A stretch of 12,885 nucleotides of DNA from Thermoplasmata archaeon (GCA_021806355.1 JAJZXT010000013.1:1-12885); one strand, 5' to 3'. Counted from the first letter of the stretch, positions 1 through 7,566 are shown. Made by a program: numbers and translations. The notes: generated by a model not told the origin, from the letters alone.

Positions 1-141
1 TTTTCGGATTCTCCCTGTCACCATCGATGATCTTACCAACATATCTGGAGCCTTGTGTCTCTTCTTATGCTCTGAATCCCAGACCATCGAACTTTCGTAA
101 ACATACTCGTATCCTCCAATCGGTTTTATTTCCCTTGTCAT
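1..141 (-). pseudogene. Decayed transposase, N-terminal fragment, frameshifted and cut by window edge
   Basis: Reading leftwards from the ATG at 141, the frame begins MTREIKPIGGYEYVYESS and continues VWDSEHKKR. This resembles the start of IS4/IS1634-type transposases, which open with a Tyr-rich strand and a Trp-Asp pair. Past about position 60 the same frame gives unconvincing sequence. The frame one base away reads GSRYVGKIIDGDRENP, which matches the next expected piece of such a protein (a (K/R)Y-(I/V)-GK strand). So a frameshift of minus one (or plus two) near positions 55-65 is likely, making this a broken gene. A TATA-like element sits at 164-175, about 26 nt ahead of the ATG. The family call rests on pattern memory. 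The alternative is an intact unrelated gene or an artefact of a sequencing error. Confidence 0.5.
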
Positions 142-163
142 GTTTGGTATATTGATGACACAT

Positions 164-175
164 TAAAGTATAAAG
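164..175 (-). promoter_or_regulatory. TATA-like box ahead of the transposase remnant
   Basis: On the minus strand the stretch reads CTTTATACTTTA. Its centre is about 28 nt from the ATG at 141, the spacing expected for a leaderless archaeal transcript. Confidence 0.35.
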
Positions 176-192
176 ATCTTGTGGTATTCACT

Positions 193-221
193 GAAAAATA
201 ATTCAATTGTTCCCTAATTGA
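193..221 (-). terminator. Hairpin plus T-run downstream of the cyclodeaminase-family gene
   Basis: On the minus strand, 31 nt after the TGA that ends at 253, a 6-bp perfect stem (TCAATT / AATTGA, loop of 7) is followed by ATTATTTTTC. The T-rich tail is what archaeal RNA polymerase needs to terminate; the stem is short and could be chance in AT-rich DNA. Confidence 0.35.
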
Positions 222-252
222 GCTCTGAGTTTAGGGTGCATTCATTGTTATT

Positions 253-1152
253 TCACTTGATTCCCATAGATTTCATCACTATGTGTGCCGCTGCGAGATC
301 CTCTATTCCAAGCCCCATAGTCTTGAAGACAGATTTTTCAACCCTCTTTGTTCCCCTTTTCCCTGCCATGAAATCCTTCAGGTTGACTATGTTTGGAAGA
401 TCCTTCACCTCGTAAATTTCAGTCGATTCCTTCAGGGCTTCGTCATAATCCTCCACAATAATCAGGTCTGAACCTGCAAGGACATCACCTGCCGCCTCTC
501 TCCTGTTACGCATGTTAGAACCCACAAGGTTAACGTGATAAAGTTCACCAAGGTCTTTTCTGCTGAATATCGGACTACTTGAAGTTGTCGCCGCGGATAT
601 GACCTCATACTTTTTCATTGCATCCAGTGATTCCAGCACCTTGATGTTAATTCCTGATGACTTCTTCAGCCTCTCTGCAAATTCTATCGCCCTGTCAAAT
701 GTTCTCGAAAAAAGGCCAATTTCAGTGAGATCGAGTGCGGTGCACATCGCAGACATCTGAGTTTCTGCCTGGAACCCTGCCCCTATTAAGAGAAATGAAT
801 CTGCACCTGAATGCAGTTCCTTCGTGAGCATAGCAGGCAGCGCTCCTGTCCTCCTCTGTCCTAGTATTCTTGCCTCGATGCATGCAATGGGCTCATAATT
901 GCTAATATCAAATATGAGAACCACCCCGTTAAATCCGTTTTTTCCGCCCAGATATGCCTTCAATCCCGTGATTCCATATCTTGAAATATAGGCTGGCATC
1001 GTGTTCAGGGCATTTCCATCAAATATCAACCTTTCCCTTGGAAGATAACCCGCTCGATTAAGGCCTGCATCAGAAAAAACTTCTTTCATTGCCTGTATCA
1101 GTTTGTCCATTGGAAGGTTTTTTTCCACTTCCTCCTCTGTGATGTATCTCAT
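253..1152 (-). CDS. Ornithine cyclodeaminase / mu-crystallin family NAD(P)-dependent reductase
   Basis: This 299-residue protein belongs to the ornithine cyclodeaminase / mu-crystallin / archaeal alanine dehydrogenase family. These soluble NAD(P)H enzymes act on amino acids or cyclic imines. Visible family marks are PRERL around Arg41 (substrate carboxylate), GLKAYLGGK with Lys65 as the likely catalytic lysine, LGQRRTGA at 98-104, the Rossmann loop GAGFQAE at 124-130, and the C-terminal FKTMGLGIEDLAAA near 277-289. Where ornithine cyclodeaminase has a catalytic aspartate (GAD...), this protein has GSN with Asn213, so true ornithine cyclodeamination is doubtful; an imine reductase or alanine dehydrogenase-like activity is equally possible. 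It is slightly shorter than the usual 320-350 residues. The ATG at 1152 lies about 26 nt from a strong TATA box, implying a leaderless transcript. It is divergent from the small gene at 1239. Confidence 0.85.
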   Translation of the reverse strand: MRYITEEEVEKNLPMDKLIQAMKEVFSDAGLNRAGYLPRERLIFDGNALNTMPAYISRYGITGLKAYLGGKNGFNGVVLIFDISNYEPIACIEARILGQRRTGALPAMLTKELHSGADSFLLIGAGFQAETQMSAMCTALDLTEIGLFSRTFDRAIEFAERLKKSSGINIKVLESLDAMKKYEVISAATTSSSPIFSRKDLGELYHVNLVGSNMRNRREAAGDVLAGSDLIIVEDYDEALKESTEIYEVKDLPNIVNLKDFMAGKRGTKRVEKSVFKTMGLGIEDLAAAHIVMKSMGIK

Positions 1153-1172
1153 GAGATAATAGATTCACTTCA

Positions 1173-1186
1173 AAATATATATATTA
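1173..1186 (-). promoter_or_regulatory. TATA box of the cyclodeaminase-family gene
   Basis: A run of AT alternation (AATATATATATTTT on the minus strand, approximately) is centred about 26-27 nt ahead of the ATG at 1152. This fits a leaderless archaeal promoter. Confidence 0.6.
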
Positions 1187-1204
1187 TTTCAAAGGCAGGA
1201 TTAC

Positions 1205-1235
1205 ATGCAATACTAATACAACGATGTAATACTAA
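1205..1235. repeat. 12-bp direct repeat in a divergent promoter, possible operator
   Basis: ATGCAATACTAA (1205-1216) and ATGTAATACTAA (1224-1235) match at 11 of 12 positions and start 19 bp apart, close to two helical turns. They lie between the TATA box of the minus-strand gene and the ATG at 1239. A dimeric regulator binding both copies could control either gene. No regulator gene is seen nearby. Confidence 0.4.
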
Positions 1236-1238
1236 ACA

Positions 1239-1535
1239 ATGCATCCCGACAAACCGTCTATAGATGAGAAGAAATTGAGGGCGTATGTAGAAGTGAACCG
1301 TTCATATACACTTTATGAGAAGGGAGAGGATGTTGAGCTCCATTTTTCCCCAGAATTTCCTGAGGCAATGAGCCATTTGCCCGGTGGGGAACCGGTAACA
1401 CATATCATGACTGGAAAACTTATAGAAGGCAGGATATACTTTTTCAGATTCACCACAAGAAGCTCATTTGGCGAAACTTTCAGCGACCTTGAAGGGCCTA
1501 ATGATCCAATAATGGAATGGCTGAACTACATCTAG
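1239..1535 (+). CDS. Unrecognised 98-residue acidic soluble protein
   Basis: I do not recognise this protein. It is 98 residues, charged, with no signal peptide or membrane segment and no cysteine. The middle and C-terminal part has alternating hydrophobic residues (THIMTGKLIEGRIYFFRFTT, about 54-73) that suggest a small beta-rich fold, and it ends in an acidic, Pro-containing tail and MEWLNYI. It has normal codon usage and its stop is followed by a T-run, which supports a real gene. It is divergent from the cyclodeaminase-family gene and its start codon immediately follows the 12-bp repeat pair. No clear TATA box is visible at the usual distance. It could be a lineage-specific protein. Confidence 0.65.
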   Translation: MHPDKPSIDEKKLRAYVEVNRSYTLYEKGEDVELHFSPEFPEAMSHLPGGEPVTHIMTGKLIEGRIYFFRFTTRSSFGETFSDLEGPNDPIMEWLNYI

Positions 1536-1539
1536 CCCG

Positions 1540-1549
1540 TTTTTCTTTT
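1540..1549 (+). terminator. T-rich terminator after the 98-residue gene
   Basis: Four bases after the TAG at 1533-1535 the plus strand reads TTTTTCTTTT, a typical archaeal oligo-T termination signal. Confidence 0.5.
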
Positions 1550-1674
1550 AATAATAGCTTTAAGCCTGAAAACTGTTATTATCTGCCATTGATTTGTTCT
1601 TTCAGAAACGTGAATAGCTGGTTCCACTACGAACAAAGAATTATTACATGTGTTATGATGTATATTTGAATTCG

Positions 1675-2685
1675 ATGAAGGCAATGGTTCTGGAAGAAAC
1701 AATGGGCATAGAAAGCAATCCCCTGCATTTTGAGGACATGGAAAAACCGATGCCCGATAAACACCAGATACTCATCAAGATTATATCATGCGGAGTATGC
1801 GGATCAGAACTTCAGATGATAGAGGGCAGGTGGAAACGCTTTGGGTCTCCGCCAAAACTGCCTCTTATCCCTGGACACGAGATAATAGGAAGGGTTTTTG
1901 CCTATGGGGAAAGCGTTCAAGGTTTCAGGACTGGCGATCTCGTGGGTATGCAGTATCTCTGGAATTCCTGCGGCAAATGTAATTTCTGCCTTAATGGAAA
2001 TGAAAATTTATGTTCCAGTGCTTCAGTGACTGGGGAAACAGTTGACGGAGGATATGCTGAGTATATAGTTGGAAATGAAAAACATGTATACAGAATGCCC
2101 TCTGGTATAGATCCACTGAGGGATTCCCCAATGATGGGAGCAGGGATTACCGCATACAGGGCAGTCAAGAAAACAATGCCCCTGGATGGAAAGACGATCG
2201 CGATCGTTGGGGCAGGTGGCATAGGAAAGATGGCCATCCAGTTTTCAAAGCTTCTTGGGGCAAAGGTAATAGCTGTTTCAAGAAATGAAGCTAACCGTGA
2301 TATTTCCCTTAGATTGGGGGCCGATGAGGCATTTGACCCCGGCCCGGATTATACTGAGGCAACAAGAATAAGAAGAACGGCGGATTCTGTCATCGTTTTT
2401 GCCCCCTCTGATAAAGCCGTAGAGGCTGCCTTAAAAATTTGCAAAAAAACTGGAAAAGTGATACTTGGTGTTTATGCAACGGTGACTGATTTTCGATTTA
2501 CAGATGAGATAGAAGTTTCCGGAACTCTCATAGCAAACATTGCAGAAACGAATGAATCGCTAAAGCTAATGGCTGAGCATAAAATTGCCCTTGACACAAA
2601 AGTTTTTCCCTTAAAATCAGCAAACGACGTACTTTCAATGCTTAAGAACTCTGAAATTCATGGAAGGGCAGTTCTTCAAATCTGA
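1675..2685 (+). CDS. Zinc-dependent medium-chain alcohol dehydrogenase
   Basis: This 336-residue member of the MDR superfamily probably interconverts an alcohol and an aldehyde or ketone with NAD(P). The GroES-like catalytic domain shows CGVCGSE (Cys39, catalytic zinc), PGHE (His68, Glu69), and the structural-zinc cysteines 99, 102, 105 and 113. The nucleotide-binding domain has VGAGGIGKMA at 178-187. An oddity is that the usual third catalytic-zinc Cys (motif LLCAG) is Gly in SPMMGAGITAYRA (151-163), so zinc coordination may use Glu69 or may be altered. The open frame extends to an ATG at 1648, but the family N-terminus aligns with MKAMVLEE, so I place the start at the ATG at 1675. It lies 112 nt or more after the previous stop and so probably has its own promoter. 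The natural substrate cannot be told from sequence. Confidence 0.85.
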   Translation: MKAMVLEETMGIESNPLHFEDMEKPMPDKHQILIKIISCGVCGSELQMIEGRWKRFGSPPKLPLIPGHEIIGRVFAYGESVQGFRTGDLVGMQYLWNSCGKCNFCLNGNENLCSSASVTGETVDGGYAEYIVGNEKHVYRMPSGIDPLRDSPMMGAGITAYRAVKKTMPLDGKTIAIVGAGGIGKMAIQFSKLLGAKVIAVSRNEANRDISLRLGADEAFDPGPDYTEATRIRRTADSVIVFAPSDKAVEAALKICKKTGKVILGVYATVTDFRFTDEIEVSGTLIANIAETNESLKLMAEHKIALDTKVFPLKSANDVLSMLKNSEIHGRAVLQI

Positions 2686-2697
2686 TGCCCATTTCAG

Positions 2698-2710
2698 GAA
2701 AAATTTATCA
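2698..2710 (+). promoter_or_regulatory. Probable TATA box for the radical SAM - orc1/cdc6 pair
   Basis: GAAAAATTTATCA-like sequence sits just after the dehydrogenase stop. A transcript starting about 26 nt from the box centre would begin near 2732, leaving an 11-nt leader ahead of the ATG at 2743. Confidence 0.4.
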
Positions 2711-2730
2711 ATGGATTGGTCTTACTAATG

Positions 2731-2741
2731 GTACAGTGTAC
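2731..2741. other. Perfect 11-bp palindrome abutting a start codon
   Basis: GTACA-G-TGTAC is a perfect inverted repeat with a single central base. It lies between the probable transcription start and the ATG at 2743, where a bound protein could block initiation. Chance occurrence cannot be excluded. Confidence 0.3.
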
Positions 2742-2742
2742 T

Positions 2743-4422
2743 ATGACTAAGTTCGTGTTGATTTCGGATACTACCTTGAGCTACGAATATAGGAATTTTC
2801 CCCTGTTGGACTTTCTCCCTTGTGCACCTGGAAAGGCTGTGCCAGAGAGCGTTTATAAGTTTCTCAGGGGACCCCCTCCAGCATCTAAGCCAAATGGCGA
2901 GATTCTGTTTGCGCCTTATTCCATAAGAAAGCTTGAAGCTTCCCTCCTGACGAAGTTCAGGAGAGAGGATATAGCAGTTGCACATGAAAATTATTTACAG
3001 AATTTTATCAAGGATGATACTGAAATAATAGCAGTTTCAACAATGGATCCTTTAGGAATAGGCCCGACCACGATGTCATACCACGCGCTTCTGGGTGGCA
3101 GGCTTGATGCTTGGGTAAGGAGGGAATGGGATAACCTGATTGAAAGAATTAATGCAGCCCGTGCCGGTAAAAAAGCCAAATTGATAGTTGGCGGGCCCGG
3201 TGTTTGGGAGTTTACAGTCCTAAGGGACGAAATAGACAAGTATAACATGGACTATATTTTCCAGGGAGAAACCGATGATATACTCCCCACACTCTTTGAG
3301 CAAATAATGGAAGATGATATTGATCCCTCCATGTTCCAGCGCGGTTTCATGAGTTACGATGATAATTTCAGGAAGATTACCAAAAAGGATGATCTTTTCC
3401 TTGCAAGAGGACTTTCTAAGGCAGCGTATCCCAGGCTGGAGGAGATACCGAGAATTGTGAATCCATCGGTTAAGGGTATGGTTGAGGTTATGAGAGGGTG
3501 CGGAATTGGCTGCGACTTCTGCGAGGTAACGCTGAGACCGTTGAGATACCAGCCAGCCGAATATGTTATGGACGAGGTAAGAATCAATGCCGAAGCAGGT
3601 TTTCCTAATGCATGGCTCCATTCGGATGAGATATTCGCATATAAGCATGGGAATATGTACGTGCCAAATGAGGATGCCCTTCAGGAACTTTTCTCTGGAG
3701 TCATGTCAATAAAGGGTGTGAGAAGCGCAAATCCCACTCACGGCAGAATTTCAATACCGGCAGGATACCCGGAGATGATTGAGAAGTTGTCAAAGACCCT
3801 TAAGGCGGGACCAAGGAATTGGATTGGACTTCAGACTGGAGTTGAGACTGGAAGCGATGAACTTGCCAGGAAACATATGCCAAACAAGACTTTGCCCCTC
3901 AAGATTGGACCGGATGGAAGCTGGCAGGAGATTGTATGGCAGGGTGTGAACGTTGAAACGAGGAATTACTGGCGACCCGCTTTTACCATACAGGTGGGCC
4001 AGAACGGTGAAACGCCAGAAGATAACTGGGAAACGATAGCGATGATAAATCGCCTTAGCAATTCCTTTTCCGGGAGCATGCCCTTTGAGTTTTCTATAAC
4101 CCCATTGATAAATGTACCCCTTGGAAGAATAAAATCAAGATCGCTGAACAGGGATATGCTGACTCAGGATATGATGGCAGTTTTCTATGCATCCTACAGG
4201 CATCTGGCTAAAATGTCTATAAGGGATGGTTATAGAGACGCTACGGGAAACCTGCTCGCAAGGTTTGGAACAGGATCAATAATATCATTGGGTGGATACA
4301 TGATGTTAAAGTTCATAGAAAAGAGAGCCAGAAAAATGGGTGTTGATATAGATCGGGTAAAGAACTATGGATTGAACTCATCTAAAGAAATCACATCATT
4401 ATCAGCACTTTCTAGAGCATGA
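2743..4422 (+). CDS. Cobalamin-type radical SAM protein, possibly a GDGT ring synthase-like enzyme
   Basis: This protein is 559 residues. The N-terminal part looks like a cobalamin-binding Rossmann domain: strand MTKFVLISD, STMDPLGIGPTT near 99-110 in place of DxHxxG, and LIVGGPGVWEF near 147-157. The radical SAM core follows with CGIGCDFC (CX3CX2C; Cys253, 257, 260), which binds a [4Fe-4S] cluster and SAM. The C-terminal third (TIQVGQ, TPEDNW) is typical of class B enzymes. Class B enzymes of this shape do C-methylation, cyclisation or ring formation at unreactive carbons. The archaeal GDGT ring synthases GrsA/GrsB belong to this group and acidophilic Thermoplasmata make ringed tetraethers, so a lipid role is attractive but unproven. 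The frame is also open to a TTG at 2716 and an ATG at 2728; I prefer 2743 because MTKFVLISD starts the first strand. Its TGA overlaps the ATG of orc1/cdc6. Confidence 0.8.
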   Translation: MTKFVLISDTTLSYEYRNFPLLDFLPCAPGKAVPESVYKFLRGPPPASKPNGEILFAPYSIRKLEASLLTKFRREDIAVAHENYLQNFIKDDTEIIAVSTMDPLGIGPTTMSYHALLGGRLDAWVRREWDNLIERINAARAGKKAKLIVGGPGVWEFTVLRDEIDKYNMDYIFQGETDDILPTLFEQIMEDDIDPSMFQRGFMSYDDNFRKITKKDDLFLARGLSKAAYPRLEEIPRIVNPSVKGMVEVMRGCGIGCDFCEVTLRPLRYQPAEYVMDEVRINAEAGFPNAWLHSDEIFAYKHGNMYVPNEDALQELFSGVMSIKGVRSANPTHGRISIPAGYPEMIEKLSKTLKAGPRNWIGLQTGVETGSDELARKHMPNKTLPLKIGPDGSWQEIVWQGVNVETRNYWRPAFTIQVGQNGETPEDNWETIAMINRLSNSFSGSMPFEFSITPLINVPLGRIKSRSLNRDMLTQDMMAVFYASYRHLAKMSIRDGYRDATGNLLARFGTGSIISLGGYMMLKFIEKRARKMGVDIDRVKNYGLNSSKEITSLSALSRA

Positions 4423-5534
4423 GCCAGTCAATAATAAAAAATAGGAAGCCGCTTGAAAGTTCATTCATACCTCCAGAAATCATCCACAGAAAGAATGAGC
4501 TTGAAAAGATAGAGAGATCAGTCATTCTGCCTCTGAAAATGGGTTCCTCTACCAATCTCCTGATACATGGAGATTCGGGTACCGGCAAGACGGTAACGCT
4601 TAAGCATATTATGCTGAAGCATGAACGGCTCGGCATTTTCTATGAGAATGCCATTTCTGCAGGAAATTTCAAGAATATACTCGTTTCTGCCTTGCGTTCC
4701 ATGGGAAAAATCATGCCGGATAGAGGAACCAGTTATTCCCAGATTTTTAGAAATATTGCCCTCACATCGGATAACAGGAGCGTCTTGATAATTATTGATG
4801 AATGTGCAAATGCAATCAGGATGGATCCCAACGGCCTCTATAATATACTCAGGGCCGGCGAACTTTTTGGAGTCACGGTTGGTACCATACTTGTATCGGT
4901 TGAAGACCCGCTCATATATATGAGTGAGAGGGAGCGGAAAACACTTGGACTGTTTTCAGGGATGAAATTCCCCAAGTACTCGGAAGAGGAACTTTATTCA
5001 ATATTGATGCAGAGAGCTTCTCTCGCACTTCGCGAGAATACATATTCTGATGATGTGATTCGGTACATTTCTGAAATATCATCATCGTTTGGCAGTGCCA
5101 GGGTGGCTATTGAACTTCTTCAGAAATCAGCATACAGCGCAGAATACAGAGGTGGAGAAGAAATTTCCAGTGACGATATCAGGGCTGCTAAATCCATGAT
5201 TAATCCATACCTTACTGAGAGCAAGCTGTCCGAACTTGAAAGCGATGAATTGGTGATTCTTTTGGCTGTTTGCCAGTCCCTTGAAAACTCAAACAGCACC
5301 GATACCTCTGAGGTTTTTGAAAGATCCGCTTCCCTCTTTGAGCTTTACGGAAGGGAAGCGATTGATTTGCCATTCATATATAGAACCATGAAGAAGCTGC
5401 AGACGCTTGGAATCGTTGAAGGCAGGGTGATGGGCAAGGGTGACAGGAAGGGCGTTGAGAAACGGATAATGTTAAGTGACGTTCCAGTCGGAGTCCTAGC
5501 AAACAAGATCAGGGAAATACTTGAGAGGCTGTGA
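4419..5534 (+). CDS. Orc1/Cdc6-type AAA+ protein (replication initiator or damage-response paralog)
   Basis: This 371-residue protein has the AAA+ plus winged-helix layout of archaeal Orc1/Cdc6. Seen are Walker A GDSGTGKT (51-58), Walker B LIIIDE (Asp127, Glu128), the helix MKFPKYSEEELYSIL near 182-196 matching the family FxPYxxxEL motif, sensor 2 GSAR (Arg228), and a C-terminal winged helix (about 268-371) with PFIYRTMKKLQTLGIV as the likely recognition region. The sensor-1 region reads ILVSVEDPLIY rather than the usual ...SND, so the polar sensor residue seems replaced and ATPase control may differ. It overlaps the radical SAM gene by ATGA, with no clear ribosome site. It converges on polB2 with 22 nt between stops. 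It could be the main initiator or, by analogy with Sulfolobus Orc1-2, a damage-responsive regulator; no origin-like repeat is seen beside it. Confidence 0.88.
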   Translation: MSQSIIKNRKPLESSFIPPEIIHRKNELEKIERSVILPLKMGSSTNLLIHGDSGTGKTVTLKHIMLKHERLGIFYENAISAGNFKNILVSALRSMGKIMPDRGTSYSQIFRNIALTSDNRSVLIIIDECANAIRMDPNGLYNILRAGELFGVTVGTILVSVEDPLIYMSERERKTLGLFSGMKFPKYSEEELYSILMQRASLALRENTYSDDVIRYISEISSSFGSARVAIELLQKSAYSAEYRGGEEISSDDIRAAKSMINPYLTESKLSELESDELVILLAVCQSLENSNSTDTSEVFERSASLFELYGREAIDLPFIYRTMKKLQTLGIVEGRVMGKGDRKGVEKRIMLSDVPVGVLANKIREILERL

Positions 5535-5556
5535 TTCACCCAATGGCTGAACAGAA

Positions 5557-7566
5557 CTAAAACCAGTCTTCAAGAGAAACCCTCTCCCTCTTTTTCGCAT
5601 ATGAAATAAGATATTGGAATGGCTCAAATGCCCTGTTTATGTATTTCTCGTAAAATGAATAATCCGGGTTGTCTTCACCTGTCTCCGCGATTATATTTCT
5701 CTTTCCGTCTTTCACTATGATCTCTAGCCTCTGGCCAGGGTTTTCATCCAAACCCATATTTCTGACGCTTCTTATTGCAGCTTTTTGTATATTTTCTACC
5801 CTGTAGTCTTCAAGTCTTCGGGATGGCTTGATATTCAATGTAAAATCATCCTTTTCCATCAGCCTTAACTTTGACATGTACCTGTCCCTTACTTGTGTAA
5901 TTCTGCCAGATGCCTCCCCTATTTCTGGGATAGTTTTACATTGTGAAAGTATTTCTAGCAATTCCCTCTGCATCTTCCTTGATATTTCAGGGACATCACT
6001 TCTTCTGAGATCTATGCCTCTCACCTTGAAACCGGAATTTTTTTTCAGCCCGAAATACCGATTGAGTGCTCCGAGGCCAGATTTTGACGGTGGTACGAAG
6101 AGCCATTCATAGTGTGCGTCAAGCACTATATTTATCATTGTTTCGTTGCGTATTCTTGTTATTGCATGTGTTATGTTTCCATTCCCTTTTACCCACAGCG
6201 AATCGACTATGCCATGTATTACCTTAAAGCCTTCATCCTCGCATATCCTCATTGCCCTTGAAAGAGCCCATCTGCCTATTGACGTTATTGCCTCGTGAAG
6301 TTCAATGCGTCCAAACCTTGCGTTCTTGTATCCCGTATATCCAAATGATGTCACTAGGAGCCACTTCAGGGCAATATCCCTATTCTCATATGATCTGTCC
6401 ATTGCCTTTATTGTCTTGTAAATGAGCCTTTCTTTAAGCAATGGTTCTATGGCGCTGGAGAGAAATCCCCTCCAGTTCCTCTCAACGTAATAAGGGTTGT
6501 CGCCAGGAAGTTTTATTCTGTTTTTTCCCGGAGAAGCTTTTATGGTTTCTGGGGAGAGATTGTAATTTACAATAATTGTCGGGTACATGGATGAAAAATC
6601 AATTTCATATATGTTTTCATAGATACCCGGATCCGGTTGAAGGACAAAACCTCCGCGATCAGTGTTAAAGAGGCTTTCGATTGATTTTTCCCTTTCATGA
6701 TCATCCTTGAATGCAGTGACGAGGATTCCCAATGATAGCGCCCGATAGATTTCCATTGATGAAACAGCTGTTCCAGGGGTAACAATGGATGCAGTTTCCG
6801 GGTTTAATGATGATATTTTTGACAACTCATAAACCCCTTCCAAACCACTCTCTGAATAAATCATTGATGATTTGCTTATGCACATCTTCCCGTTGATCCT
6901 GATACGTCCTTCACTGTAATGTATCTGGCCATAAGATTCGTAAGAACCTCCTCTGCCTGAATATATTTTAGGAAGGGCATAACCTGCGTTTTCCATGTAG
7001 CGAAGAAACCTGGAAAGGTTTCCGTTGTGGTTGTCATATATGATAACTGTTGAATTTTCTATTTCGCTCGCAACATTTTCCATAGCATTCAATGAGACCC
7101 TTTCAGAGGAACCGTTTATTGTTATACCTGAAAAATTCCCATATTTCTGGCCATTCACGCTTATATCCATAGCAGGAAGCTGAGGATCAGGATCATACAG
7201 GGATTTTTTATCGAAGAATCGAAGTTTCTCCTTTGCCATAAATTTTAAGACCGGATCTATGAACGCGTTGAATACCGAGAATTTCCTCCCATAACCGCAG
7301 TATTGGATTATTCTTACGAGTTCACGCTCCTGTGATGGCTTAACGGTAACATTCATTCCTGGCATATTTCCATATATATCGCGTGATTCAAGCCAAGAAT
7401 ATCTTATCCATCCAGAACTGTCAAATTGCCTGGAGAGAAAATCAAGATCATATTTATCACCAGAAACAAATATTTCAGAATTGTTCCTGTGAACTGTTTT
7501 CTCTATGTTTTTTCCGTTAAGATTCCATAGCGTTATTCTATCTGTCCCTACAGCATTCACAATCAT
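5557..7566 (-). CDS. polB2: PolB2-type family B DNA polymerase, proofreading-deficient
   Basis: This 669-residue protein is shorter than replicative archaeal PolB (about 770-900). Motif A is intact: DFSSMYP with Asp323. Motif B is KWLLVTSFG (401-409), where canonical KxxxNxxYG loses Asn and Tyr. Motif C is HGIVDS (451-456) in place of YGDTDS: the first Asp is Ile but the second, Asp455, the metal ligand, remains. The exonuclease carboxylates look lost: Exo I appears as DIS at 134-136, and Exo II and III are degraded. These changes mark the archaeal PolB2 family, first predicted to be inactive and later linked in Sulfolobus to error-prone damage tolerance. Since both metal-binding aspartates survive, weak polymerisation without proofreading is plausible. 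The ATG at 7566 overlaps the TGA of the 77-residue gene, with GAGG about 10 nt ahead. It is last in a three-gene operon. Confidence 0.85.
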   Translation of the reverse strand: MIVNAVGTDRITLWNLNGKNIEKTVHRNNSEIFVSGDKYDLDFLSRQFDSSGWIRYSWLESRDIYGNMPGMNVTVKPSQERELVRIIQYCGYGRKFSVFNAFIDPVLKFMAKEKLRFFDKKSLYDPDPQLPAMDISVNGQKYGNFSGITINGSSERVSLNAMENVASEIENSTVIIYDNHNGNLSRFLRYMENAGYALPKIYSGRGGSYESYGQIHYSEGRIRINGKMCISKSSMIYSESGLEGVYELSKISSLNPETASIVTPGTAVSSMEIYRALSLGILVTAFKDDHEREKSIESLFNTDRGGFVLQPDPGIYENIYEIDFSSMYPTIIVNYNLSPETIKASPGKNRIKLPGDNPYYVERNWRGFLSSAIEPLLKERLIYKTIKAMDRSYENRDIALKWLLVTSFGYTGYKNARFGRIELHEAITSIGRWALSRAMRICEDEGFKVIHGIVDSLWVKGNGNITHAITRIRNETMINIVLDAHYEWLFVPPSKSGLGALNRYFGLKKNSGFKVRGIDLRRSDVPEISRKMQRELLEILSQCKTIPEIGEASGRITQVRDRYMSKLRLMEKDDFTLNIKPSRRLEDYRVENIQKAAIRSVRNMGLDENPGQRLEIIVKDGKRNIIAETGEDNPDYSFYEKYINRAFEPFQYLISYAKKRERVSLEDWF

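Noticed and set aside
1593..1637. 7-bp inverted repeat TTTGTTC / GAACAAA
   Set aside because: A 31-nt loop and a short stem without context make chance the simplest explanation.
2716..2742. TTG-initiated extension of the radical SAM gene
   Set aside because: It gives MVLLMVQCT ahead of the first strand and would begin upstream of the predicted transcription start; the ATG at 2743 fits better, with 2728 as second choice.
4300..5560. Replication origin beside orc1/cdc6
   Set aside because: There is no unwinding-type AT-rich intergenic region and no repeated ORB-like element; the gene is tightly packed on both sides.
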